Under the pieces are notes generated by a model that saw only the letters and a program-made list of their open reading frames with translations, did not search any database and was not told the DNA's origin. Below are positions 31,769 to 40,397 of a stretch of DNA of 64,000 bases, piece after piece (the stretch's first letter is position 1; each line of letters opens with the position of its first letter). Origin of the DNA: CAVWDI01 sp046259385 (GTDB taxonomy: Bacteria; Chloroflexota; Anaerolineae; Anaerolineales; UBA4823); contig JBJYWI010000048.1 of NCBI GenBank assembly GCA_046259385.1, forward strand, positions 1 to 64,000. The letters run 5' to 3'. The translations under genes and the position numbers were made by a program.

Positions 31769-32545
31769 TTATCCTGCGGTGCCTCCACCGTCGACTGCAA
31801 GTACGGCGCCGGTAATAAAGGAAGCGCCATCGCTGCATAGAAACAGAACTGTCCGGGCGATTTCCTCCGGCAAACCAATCCTTCCCATTGGTCGTCCCGC
31901 TGAAGCCTTCATAAATTCATCTTCCGGCACATTGAGCTGGAGGGCTTCATCACGCAGCATTGGCGTTGATGTATCACCAGGACAGATGCAGTTCACCCGT
32001 ATGTTGTCGGGACTGTGATCGATTGCCATAGCCCGGGTCATGTTAACCACCCCGCCCTTGGATGCACAGTAGGATACGGCGTCCTGTCCGCCCAACAACC
32101 CCCAACCGGATGAGGTATTTACGATCGCTCCACCCCCAGATTTCACCATAAATGGGATGGCGTATTTGCTCATCAGAAAAATTGATTTCAGATTTACTGC
32201 CATAACCCTATCCCAATCTTCTTCAGAGAGAGTCAGCACGGATGCCCTGCGGATAATCCCGGCATTATTGAAAAGGAAATCGATCCCGCCGTAAGTTTCA
32301 ACAGTTCTGGAAACCGCATTCTGGCAATCAAACGACGAGGTCACATCGCATGGGATGAAGATAACCTCACCTCCGGAGATTTGTAATTCATCCTCAGCAT
32401 GCCGCCCAGCAGATTCATCGATGTCAGCGATTGCTACTCGCGCGCCTGCCATGGCGAAGAGCCGTGCGGTTTGGAAGCCAATACCAGATGCTCCACCGGT
32501 GATGAGAACGGTTTTTCCCTCAAAATGGAATTCAATCTGATTCAT
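31769..32545 (-). CDS. Short-chain dehydrogenase/reductase (FabG-like)
   Basis: 258 aa from ATG 32545, chosen for AGGAG 6 nt upstream; a TTG at 32572 is less likely. Classical SDR: TGGASGIGFQTARLF, NNAG in FLFNNAGIIRR, Ser in NTSSGWG, Y-x3-K in VSYCASKGGV, and C-terminal ITGAVLAVDGG. Generic NAD(P)-dependent oxidoreductase. It is the last gene of the minus-strand run that begins at 38168, 27 bp after the NAD-kinase-like gene. Confidence 0.93.
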   Translation of the reverse strand: MNQIEFHFEGKTVLITGGASGIGFQTARLFAMAGARVAIADIDESAGRHAEDELQISGGEVIFIPCDVTSSFDCQNAVSRTVETYGGIDFLFNNAGIIRRASVLTLSEEDWDRVMAVNLKSIFLMSKYAIPFMVKSGGGAIVNTSSGWGLLGGQDAVSYCASKGGVVNMTRAMAIDHSPDNIRVNCICPGDTSTPMLRDEALQLNVPEDEFMKASAGRPMGRIGLPEEIARTVLFLCSDGASFITGAVLAVDGGGTAG

Positions 32546-32572
32546 CTTTCTCTCCTGCTGGAACGGATTCAA

Positions 32573-33688
32573 TCATTTCGCCACTGGGTAGATTATGCTT
32601 TCCCCAAATCCGGTAATTATACGCATATAACCCGAGAGTTCTTCATCCAGGATTGCATCACCGCTGTCAACCAGCAATGGGTAGCCCATCAATGAGCGGA
32701 TTTTTTCCGGAACGCAGATGACCCAGATGTTGGATAAACCGACCTTCCGAATCACCCCTGGGCTGATCTGCTGGTTGCCGCGTCCAAAAAGGAAACCTTG
32801 ACCGCCTATCGGCGACACGATGATTCTGCCGGTATATTTATCGAGAACATCCAGCAATTGTTTCTCATTTGCATCTTTTAAGATAACCTGTTTCCCTTTA
32901 ATTACATCAACCCCGAGAAGCGTTTTTTCAAGGTCTAGAGCCCGGGTTACCGCCCGGGTGGTTGTCCCTGGACCAAGAATATAAATGAGCTCGGGCTGCA
33001 TCTTATTGATCACTTCGCTTGCAATATCTGTAAAAGAGATTTTTTCAGACGGGTGGATGGGTGTTTTTGTCCCCTGAAGTCTGTTTTTCGTACGCGGGAC
33101 GAGCAGGTAGCCGAATAATTCAACGGCAAGCCTACCCTGACGATAGAGCTCTTCATCGACATCGATAACCTCTGCTTCTGATGATTTTGGAGATTCATCA
33201 AACAGGAATTGGAGCGCAATGTCACCGGATATACTTGGGTTTCTTGCAAATACACCCGAGTGAACCTTGACCCCAGCTGGAATCCCCAGAACCGGGATTT
33301 TCTGACCGACCGCGCGGTGAATGTCCCTGGCGGTTCCATCCCCACCAGCAAACAGGATTAAATCAACCTTTTCGTCCAGGAGCTGCCTGGCAGCCATGAT
33401 CGTGTCCCGGGCGGTTGTCTTTGCGGGTTTGATGGATCCATGTTCGGCAGGCTGGAAACCGAGCGAGCGGCAAACATCGGCGCCCATCTCCCCGGGATAA
33501 GTGTGGATTAGGATTTCGCCTTTGCGGGGTTTAAGTCTCTCGAGGGCTTGAACTGCGCGCCTGCCTGAAATTGGAGTAGCGCCCAGGGCGAAAGCCTGTT
33601 CTTGCAGTTCGGTTCCGTCACTGCCTTTTAACCCAACCCGACCGCCGATTCCAGCGATAGGATTGATGATCAATCCCAGTTTCTTCAT
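32573..33688 (-). CDS. ATP-NAD kinase family protein (AcoX-like)
   Basis: 371 aa. N-terminal INPIAGIGGRVGLKGSDG and the kinase motif FAGGDGTARD place it in the COG3199/AcoX branch of the NAD kinase superfamily. The C-terminal half (SPIGGQGFLFGRGNQQIS) is also typical. Members are thought to phosphorylate NAD or an unidentified small molecule; the true substrate is not settled. It follows gcvPB by 29 bp and precedes an SDR, so it is co-transcribed with glycine decarboxylase genes. Confidence 0.88.
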   Translation of the reverse strand: MKKLGLIINPIAGIGGRVGLKGSDGTELQEQAFALGATPISGRRAVQALERLKPRKGEILIHTYPGEMGADVCRSLGFQPAEHGSIKPAKTTARDTIMAARQLLDEKVDLILFAGGDGTARDIHRAVGQKIPVLGIPAGVKVHSGVFARNPSISGDIALQFLFDESPKSSEAEVIDVDEELYRQGRLAVELFGYLLVPRTKNRLQGTKTPIHPSEKISFTDIASEVINKMQPELIYILGPGTTTRAVTRALDLEKTLLGVDVIKGKQVILKDANEKQLLDVLDKYTGRIIVSPIGGQGFLFGRGNQQISPGVIRKVGLSNIWVICVPEKIRSLMGYPLLVDSGDAILDEELSGYMRIITGFGESIIYPVAK

Positions 33689-33717
33689 TCTCTTGGATTA
33701 TCTTGAACCGCAATTGG

Positions 33718-35313
33718 TCACGAGTTTTCGGATTCCTGAGAAATTTTACGTAGATAAGCTCTCCAGGTCATCGCCCATTGGTCAGGGTCATCCAGCGGAT
33801 CATGGATAATTGAGTGGATCGTGCTGTTGTGCGGAGCGGTTCTGACTGTTTCTGGATCCCGGTAGGCTTCTGAAGCGACATTCTCAATAATGCGCAAATA
33901 CTCATCAAGTTCTTCTTTTGAGTATGATTCGGTAGGTTCCAGAGTACATGGTTCGGGGACGATAAAAGGATGGTGGCTGGTCCAGTAGTGGACGCCGTAA
34001 TCAGCCGCCCGAAGCCCGACTGATTCCGAATGGACAGATGTATCTTCATAAAGTTTTTCCAGGCTGTACCGCACCTGTTCAATCCTCCGTTTGCCTTCTG
34101 CAAATGGAATGCTGATGCCCCTGATCCGGCGCATTTTCTCCATAAGATAATTATTATTCAGAACTGCGATTTCGGAAGCCGCGCGAAGTCCCTTAGCTCC
34201 CAAGCTCATCACCCAGGCGTATGCTCTCAGAATAACAGCAGCGTTGCCGTAGAAGGGGCTGATTTTCCCAATGCTTTGCGGGTGGTTATAGTCAAGGTAA
34301 TAACGTTTGCCGTCGAATTCCACAGTAGGCACCGGTAGAAATTCTGCCAATTCCGCAATGACGCCGGAAGCGCCGCCGCCTGGTCCGCCGCAGCCGTGTG
34401 GGGTGGAAAAAGTTTTGTGCAGGTTGAAATGGCAAAGGTCAAAACCGGCTTCTTTAGCGCGGGTGATGCCCAGTATACCGTTGGCGTTAGCCTGGTCGTA
34501 TGAACACAACCCGCCGACTTCATGTACCAGGTCGACAAATTCCTTAATCCTGGGATTGTATATGCCGGTATCCTCTGGATTTGTGATCATCAGCCCGGCT
34601 GTTCTCTCGGAGAGAGCAGCCTTCAAAGCTTCAATATCCGGATACCCATGCTGGTCGGGATATAAAGTAATTACTTTAAAACCAGCTGTTTTTGCGCAGG
34701 CTGCGTTAGAAGGATGTGAGAAAATGGTTGTGATAATTTCATCCCGCTGATCCGCTTCTCCATTTGATCTGTGAAATGCACGCATAATTGCTGCGTTTGT
34801 GTAAATTGCTGAAGAGCCGGCGCTGGGCTGCAGTGAAAACCGGTTCAAGCCCGAAATGCTCTTCAGAATCTGTTCGAAGCGGTACATAATTTCCAGTATC
34901 CCCTGAGCAGTATCTTGGTCCTGCAGCGGGTGGAGTGCAGTCATCGCAGGTGATCTGGCCAGGTGCTCGTTGATCTTGGGGTTGTATTTCATTGTGCAGG
35001 TGCCCTGACCTACATCAATGTTCAGATCGGCTCCCAGATTCTCCTGGGAAAGGCGCAGGTAATGGCGCTGTATCTGCGGCTGGGAGATCTCAGGAAGTGC
35101 AGGAGAAACCACCCGGCGGACGCCATCCGGAAGATCAGCGAGGACGTCCCCGACCTGCGAGGTAATTTCAGGTTCCATTTCGGGTACCAGGATCCCCCTT
35201 TGACCTGGAGAGTGGAGATCGAATATGATCGGCTCGTCCCATTTTGCCTGGTGGAACCGGCGCAAATTTGGTTTACCTTTTTTGTACCTTTTCGATTTAA
35301 TATTTTCCATCAT
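33718..35313 (-). CDS. gcvPB: Glycine dehydrogenase (decarboxylating) subunit 2
   Basis: 531 aa. PLP-dependent P-protein, C-terminal half of the fused enzyme. The PLP lysine is in FNLHKTFSTPHGCGGPG, and TNPEDTGIYNP and DQANANGILG are typical. With subunit 1 it decarboxylates glycine and passes aminomethyl to lipoyl GcvH. The start overlaps the gcvPA stop by 4 bp (ATGA). GcvT, GcvH and lipoamide dehydrogenase are not in the window. Confidence 0.96.
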   Translation of the reverse strand: MMENIKSKRYKKGKPNLRRFHQAKWDEPIIFDLHSPGQRGILVPEMEPEITSQVGDVLADLPDGVRRVVSPALPEISQPQIQRHYLRLSQENLGADLNIDVGQGTCTMKYNPKINEHLARSPAMTALHPLQDQDTAQGILEIMYRFEQILKSISGLNRFSLQPSAGSSAIYTNAAIMRAFHRSNGEADQRDEIITTIFSHPSNAACAKTAGFKVITLYPDQHGYPDIEALKAALSERTAGLMITNPEDTGIYNPRIKEFVDLVHEVGGLCSYDQANANGILGITRAKEAGFDLCHFNLHKTFSTPHGCGGPGGGASGVIAELAEFLPVPTVEFDGKRYYLDYNHPQSIGKISPFYGNAAVILRAYAWVMSLGAKGLRAASEIAVLNNNYLMEKMRRIRGISIPFAEGKRRIEQVRYSLEKLYEDTSVHSESVGLRAADYGVHYWTSHHPFIVPEPCTLEPTESYSKEELDEYLRIIENVASEAYRDPETVRTAPHNSTIHSIIHDPLDDPDQWAMTWRAYLRKISQESENS

Positions 35314-36710
35314 GTATATAGAACCTGTTTCATGGTGTTTACAAGATGATCGATTGTTGCCTTGCTATGAACTTCGGAGATGCAGTAAAGAGCGCACTGC
35401 CCCATCCCCGGAAAATCCCTGCTCAGATCCACACCACCGAATATTTTGTAATTCAGAAGGGATTTATTGACGCTCTCTACAGTTTTTCCAGCTCCGTCAA
35501 AATTCACCACGAATTCATTAAAATGCGGAATATTCATAAAAGGAATCTGGAGGCCTTCAATTCTGCTGAACTCCTGCATCGCGTAGCGTGTACGCGCCAT
35601 TATTCCTTCACCTATATCGTGCATTCCTTTCGGACCCATAAGTGCGAGGTAAACCCCTGCAGTTATCCCCCAGAGCGCTGCGGCAGTCCCAACCCATTCT
35701 TTCCCCTTTTCACGGATTGCAAAGGAGGTTCTCTCATATGCGACATCCCCGAAACCATATTCTCCTTCTATAACCGTAGGAGCAATACCAAAAAGGCGGG
35801 ATGGGAATTCCATCACAAAATTCTCCTCATCCCGGGTTGCGATAAAACCAGCCCCTCCACCTCCGTACTGCATGTGTATGCCTAGAGGTTGAATATCTCC
35901 ACAGACGATGTCCGCGCCATAATCAGCAGGAGGTTTAAGTACACCCAGCGTGATTGGGTTGACGCTGACTATGCTTAATGCACCGCTGGTTTTTGCTGTT
36001 GAACATATCCGTTCGCCCTGAGTTTCTATCATTCCCAGGAAAGCAGGGTTTTCAAAATAGACTGCAGCTGTCTCTTCAGATATCAACCCCGCAAGCGTGG
36101 ATGTACTGCACATGCCGCTGCCAGGGTCAAAATCAATTAGTTTAAGATCAACTTCGTGCTGGTTATAATCCTTGATTTTTGATAACTTCGCGGGGTTGAT
36201 ATTGCTGCTTATTAAAACTTGATTTCTTCCAGTTATTCTTGTAGCCATTCTGATTGCGGTTGCGGATGCCTGAAAACCATCATATGTCGGTACATTAACA
36301 ACATCCATGTTCAAGAGTTCGCCCATAAGGCTGGTGTATTCAAATAAAGCTTGAAATCGTCCATGGTCATCGTAGGGTTCACCCGCGTAGGCAGTCAGGA
36401 ACTCGGCCCGCTGGTTTATCTCATCACATACTGCAGGTATATGGTGCTGATAGCAGCCTGCGCCTAAAAAACTGCTGAATTCATTGCAGTTTGAGTTTCT
36501 GGCTAATATTGACTCAACGTGTTTTTTTAATTCATATTCTGAGAGCATAGGCTGGGGGAGATCCAATGCTGATTCCAACCGGAGTTCCTCGGGAATGTCT
36601 TCATAAAAGTCCTCAATCGATTGGGCGCTCACTTCAGACAGCATTTCCTGCCTGGTTTTCGGAGTGGAGTTTGGAATATAGGGGTGCACAATTTCATCGT
36701 TCATTTTCAT
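35310..36710 (-). CDS. gcvPA: Glycine dehydrogenase (decarboxylating) subunit 1
   Basis: 466 aa from ATG 36710, with AAGGAAG 6 nt upstream; longer starts lack a site. N-terminal half of the P-protein: YIPNSTPKTRQEML, FLGAGCYQHHIPAVCDEI, FLTAYAGEPYDDHGRFQALF-like core and MQYGGGGAGFIATRD. This subunit helps form the PLP active site with GcvPB. Split P-proteins are normal in Chloroflexota, Firmicutes and archaea. No glycine riboswitch can be made out in the 200 bp before it. Confidence 0.96.
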   Translation of the reverse strand: MKMNDEIVHPYIPNSTPKTRQEMLSEVSAQSIEDFYEDIPEELRLESALDLPQPMLSEYELKKHVESILARNSNCNEFSSFLGAGCYQHHIPAVCDEINQRAEFLTAYAGEPYDDHGRFQALFEYTSLMGELLNMDVVNVPTYDGFQASATAIRMATRITGRNQVLISSNINPAKLSKIKDYNQHEVDLKLIDFDPGSGMCSTSTLAGLISEETAAVYFENPAFLGMIETQGERICSTAKTSGALSIVSVNPITLGVLKPPADYGADIVCGDIQPLGIHMQYGGGGAGFIATRDEENFVMEFPSRLFGIAPTVIEGEYGFGDVAYERTSFAIREKGKEWVGTAAALWGITAGVYLALMGPKGMHDIGEGIMARTRYAMQEFSRIEGLQIPFMNIPHFNEFVVNFDGAGKTVESVNKSLLNYKIFGGVDLSRDFPGMGQCALYCISEVHSKATIDHLVNTMKQVLYT

Positions 36711-36712
36711 TA

Positions 36713-36877
36713 TTACTTCCTTTTCGGTTTCCGGGCCCAATTCAGACCAATACCGGGGCAGTCACCAAATTGGGCAGAAATTGAGCGGCTTAATTTGGTT
36801 ATCAGCAGCAGGAAGAAACCGAATATCGCCGCATTATGGGAGGCGAATAATCTACCGGGTCCAGCTTCATTGGCCAT
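36713..36877 (-). CDS. Possible small membrane protein before gcvPA
   Basis: 54 aa with one hydrophobic helix (AAIFGFFLLLITKL) and a basic tail. Its stop lies 2 nt before the gcvPA start, which fits translational coupling. There is no ribosome site at its ATG (36877), and no family is recognised, so it may be chance. Confidence 0.3.
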   Translation of the reverse strand: MANEAGPGRLFASHNAAIFGFFLLLITKLSRSISAQFGDCPGIGLNWARKPKRK

Positions 36878-36911
36878 GAATGGAGATTTATTGGGCAAAA
36901 GTTTTAATTTA

Positions 36912-38168
36912 TTAAACCGCTATTTCAGACAGGGCTTCTTTAAGGCGTGTGATTTCTCCTAATGTGTTGTAGTGGACTGGTCCAATTCGGACCAATCCGC
37001 CGTCTTTTTCAACGCCCAGTCGTTCAGTAACCGAAAGGGCGTAGTAATTCCCATCCCATACAAAAATCCCGAATTCATCCAGTTTCTGGGCTACTACCCT
37101 GGGATGGATATCTTTGAGGGCGAATGCAAATGTTGGAACTCGTTCCTCAAGACGGCGGATATCGTTTATACCGTAAAGGGTTAAGCCAGGGATTTCTTCC
37201 AGAAAATCCAGTATCGATCGGCTGAGCTCGTATTCATTTGCCCGGATTGCATACAACGCTTTTTTTAACTGGAGCTTTCTTCCCTTAAAGGAATGCCCCT
37301 TAGAGATATCGGCTTCCTCGTTCTGCATATCCCCTAACTGACTTAAATATTCAATCACACCCAGTACACCTGCGATGCCTTCGTGGTTTTTGGTGCCGGT
37401 TTCGAATTTTTCCGGCGGATAGATTGATGCTGGTCGGACCTTGTAAGCATTCAAGGAATCCAGCAAATCGTATCTCCCGTAGAGCACGCCTATATGTGGT
37501 CCAAACAATTTGTAAGCGGAAAATACAAGGAAATCGCAACCTAATTCTTGAACATCAATTGGACCGTGGGGAGCATACTGGACAGCGTCTATGTATACCA
37601 ATGCTCCAGCTTTATGCGCTGAGAGCGTGATTTTTTTAACTGGATTTATCGTTCCAACAGCGTTGGAAGCGTACCCCAGAGCGACGAATACCGGGTTTTG
37701 GTCCAGTGCATCCTTCATTTCTTCCATGTTCAGGGAGCAGTCTTCTGGGTGGAAATCCACATAAATGACGCTGCAGCCGCGCTCCTGGGCTGCGATAACC
37801 CATGGAGTGATATTTGCATCGTGTTCGAGGCGAGTTACAACGATTTTATCTCCCTTGTTCCATGTACGGGCGATTGACCGGCTTATGTTGAATGTCAAAG
37901 TTGTCATATTCGGACCGAATACGATCTCCTCTGGTCGGCTTGCATTGATTAAATCTGCCACCCCGGTACGTGCTTCAAGGATAATTTCATCGGACTTCCG
38001 GCTGGACTCAAAAGCGCCATGAAAATTAGAATTGCAGTGGGTAAGGTAATCATTGATCCGGTCAAGGCTGTCCTGGACGATTTGTGTCCCCCCAGGGTTG
38101 TCCAGGTGAACAGTTGAGTCATTCAGAGCGGGAAACCTGTCCCGCACCCAATTAATATTTAACATCAT
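36912..38168 (-). CDS. Cysteine desulfurase-like class V aminotransferase
   Basis: 418 aa. Starts MMLNINWVRDRFPAL with GGAG about 8 nt upstream. PLP lysine in FSAYKLFGPHIG, His/Asp in RLEHDANITPW and VYIDAVQYAPHG. It matches the cysteine-desulfurase-like subfamily (TIGR01976 type) rather than IscS or SufS: the active-site Cys loop of SufS is not obvious. It may act on another amino acid or amine. It is the first gene of the minus-strand unit leading into gcvPA; the 227 bp before it up to mobA show no feature. Confidence 0.88.
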   Translation of the reverse strand: MMLNINWVRDRFPALNDSTVHLDNPGGTQIVQDSLDRINDYLTHCNSNFHGAFESSRKSDEIILEARTGVADLINASRPEEIVFGPNMTTLTFNISRSIARTWNKGDKIVVTRLEHDANITPWVIAAQERGCSVIYVDFHPEDCSLNMEEMKDALDQNPVFVALGYASNAVGTINPVKKITLSAHKAGALVYIDAVQYAPHGPIDVQELGCDFLVFSAYKLFGPHIGVLYGRYDLLDSLNAYKVRPASIYPPEKFETGTKNHEGIAGVLGVIEYLSQLGDMQNEEADISKGHSFKGRKLQLKKALYAIRANEYELSRSILDFLEEIPGLTLYGINDIRRLEERVPTFAFALKDIHPRVVAQKLDEFGIFVWDGNYYALSVTERLGVEKDGGLVRIGPVHYNTLGEITRLKEALSEIAV

Positions 38169-38395
38169 ATGGATGCTCCGTTTGTTTCATGGTTGAGAGT
38201 ATAAATAATTATCTGTTTTACTGTAATAAATCATCTATCTTGGAGTAAATTTAAGATCAGCGGATTTAGAGGTATTCGATAAGACATATCATTAGCTGAA
38301 CAAGTACAATTTATACCATGGTTGGGCAGCTGGTCTAGCTTTATGGTTAATAATGTGTATGGATAATTTCTGGAAAATGCACTAATAGATACCAA

Positions 38396-39001
38396 CTATT
38401 CGTCTGGAATTTGAGAGGCAATTTGTTCCGCTTTTTTTAGTTCATTGGGAGTATTAACATTCAGAAAACTCAACAACCTTTGGTCGTATTTTCGCAGTTG
38501 TTCAGGAGGGATAATCAACACTTTCATGTTTTTAAACCAGCAATCCACACGCCATAAACCTGCATCCAAAGCTGATTTTATTGGATGTAGACACGTCACG
38601 CGGCGGTAAACTGCATGAAACGGTTCCAAGCCGGCGTTTGTCTTTGGTATCACAATGTCATATGGCTCATTGACCATTTGGTCTCTCTCATATTCAAGCA
38701 AGGCAACATTGATGAATGGCATATCACAGGCCAGAACCGCAACCAGAGGGTTGCTTGCAGCAGATAAGGCAGTGTACAACCCGCCCAACGCACCACGATT
38801 GGGGACAATATCTTTATGCAGCGGCAGACCGAGGAATGAATAGTTTTCTGGATGGTTTGTGGTTACCAGCAGTTCATCAGCCGAATTCTGGACTCGATTG
38901 ATGACGCGCTCGATAAGCGGTCTGTCTTTGAACAAAACCAGACCCTTATCGCGCCCCATCCTGCGCGATTTTCCCCCTGCTTGTATCACTATGGTAAACA
39001 T
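38396..39001 (-). CDS. mobA: Molybdenum cofactor guanylyltransferase
   Basis: 201 aa. The nucleotidyltransferase motif IQAGGKSRRMGRDKGLV and the metal-binding Asp of LACDMPFIN are as in MobA. It adds GMP to Mo-molybdopterin to make the guanine dinucleotide cofactor used by DMSO-reductase-type enzymes such as formate dehydrogenase and nitrate reductase. No other moa/mob gene is adjacent. The shortened C-terminus is within the family's range. Confidence 0.92.
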   Translation of the reverse strand: MFTIVIQAGGKSRRMGRDKGLVLFKDRPLIERVINRVQNSADELLVTTNHPENYSFLGLPLHKDIVPNRGALGGLYTALSAASNPLVAVLACDMPFINVALLEYERDQMVNEPYDIVIPKTNAGLEPFHAVYRRVTCLHPIKSALDAGLWRVDCWFKNMKVLIIPPEQLRKYDQRLLSFLNVNTPNELKKAEQIASQIPDE

Positions 39002-39157
39002 CTTTTTGATCCAGATGAAAGATCAGCTTGAAAACAAGCGCGACCTACAGGGTATTGTGTAAAAAAAATATATCGCAGCGGATTAGACTCTTCCAGGTGA
39101 TCCGGTTGGGGAAAAGGCTTCACTGATTGGCCATAGAATCATCAAGCATGCAAAGGA

Positions 39158-40192
39158 TTAAACTGCTTTCCGAGAAATTTTTACTCTTTCTACAAAACGA
39201 TTGATTCCCCCAAAACGGTATTTGTAATCTTCATCGCCGCGCATAAAATCGAATTCCTGGCGCTGGTTTTCAATTGCCCACTCCAGCAAGTAGCCAAGCA
39301 GCACCCAACCAGGAGATAGGTCACTGTATTTATAGTTAATACCTGAGTTATAAACCCAGATATGATCGGAGTAATCAAAGTTGAGGTAGCCGCCTGCTTT
39401 CTGCCCGTTCACTTGCATAAAAGCCAGCTGAAGCCATCCGGCATCGAAAGCAGCGAAAACCGTTTCTCGTAACTGTGTGCGCATTGTCGGCGTTAGAAAA
39501 TCCTTTTTCTCGCTGTCCTGAGACATTAACTCCATAAAATCTTCAACTTCCTGGTCGAGTTTGTCCCTGTCACTGACTATGTACCAGCAGACATTATCCG
39601 GATGGTTTTCCACCCGGCGCATTTTTCTTCTGATTTCATGACGCTGTTTCTTTTTGATTGATGCGAGATATTCATCCCAATCACCCGAAAGCGGGATATA
39701 GGGACAGGGTTGAAGTTGTTCCTGTTCATATGCCCAACCCAGCTCTTCAGCTGCAGTTTTCAGAGCTGGAAGCGTGGGAGAATCTTCTGGAAGGTTATAT
39801 AGATCAATCGCAGTCCAGTACTCGTGCGTCGTACTAGCAAGAAGTCTGAACAGCTCAGTGATGAATTTGTCTATCTCGTTGGGATGTATGATCAGATCAA
39901 GATAATCCGAAATCTCGATGCTGCCTAGCATCATCAGAGCGGGTTCGCCCTCCAGATTTCTTGTGCGGAAGAAAGGAGCCACGCCCACCAGCCGTTCGCT
40001 CTCATCCCTCGCAATTACAATATTTAATTTCCCAGTCTGCCATTCCCCTCCGCCCAATGTCTTCCACCAGGTTGCCTGGTATTCATGTCGTAAAAATGGC
40101 ACATGACTTGCACTACAGCATTCTAGCAACTCGTTCCATTCTAAAGCAAGCCCCTGGAATTCATCTACAGTCTGTATTGTGGTGAGTTTCAT
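39158..40192 (-). CDS. FemAB/BcsL-like GNAT acetyltransferase
   Basis: 344 aa. It matches the Acetyltransf_6 (BioF2/FemAB-like) domain with KKKQRHEIRRKMRRVE near the middle and GYLNFDYSDHIWVYNSGIN then FDFMRGDEDYKYRFGG near the end, the usual signature. Relatives (CelD/BcsL) take part in exopolysaccharide or peptidoglycan modification and use acyl-CoA or aminoacyl donors. No glycan genes are adjacent. Likely cytoplasmic. Confidence 0.88.
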   Translation of the reverse strand: MKLTTIQTVDEFQGLALEWNELLECCSASHVPFLRHEYQATWWKTLGGGEWQTGKLNIVIARDESERLVGVAPFFRTRNLEGEPALMMLGSIEISDYLDLIIHPNEIDKFITELFRLLASTTHEYWTAIDLYNLPEDSPTLPALKTAAEELGWAYEQEQLQPCPYIPLSGDWDEYLASIKKKQRHEIRRKMRRVENHPDNVCWYIVSDRDKLDQEVEDFMELMSQDSEKKDFLTPTMRTQLRETVFAAFDAGWLQLAFMQVNGQKAGGYLNFDYSDHIWVYNSGINYKYSDLSPGWVLLGYLLEWAIENQRQEFDFMRGDEDYKYRFGGINRFVERVKISRKAV

Positions 40193-40397
40193 TTTTAGAT
40201 TTTTTGTGATTAATGTATTATTCGTATATTTTCATGGAAAGAAATACTTCTGGTATAACCTTATAGGATTTTGTCCATAAGGTCAAGGTTTGGATGCACA
40301 CTACTAATATTGTATTGATTTATGTGGAATTTATAAAGTATATTCTACTCAGGGTGGGGTTGATGTTCCATCAGAAACCGACGGGCAGGTAAAGTCT

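Noticed and set aside
36711..36911. Glycine riboswitch before gcvPA
   Set aside because: I looked for the paired aptamer core and a terminator on the minus strand and found neither.
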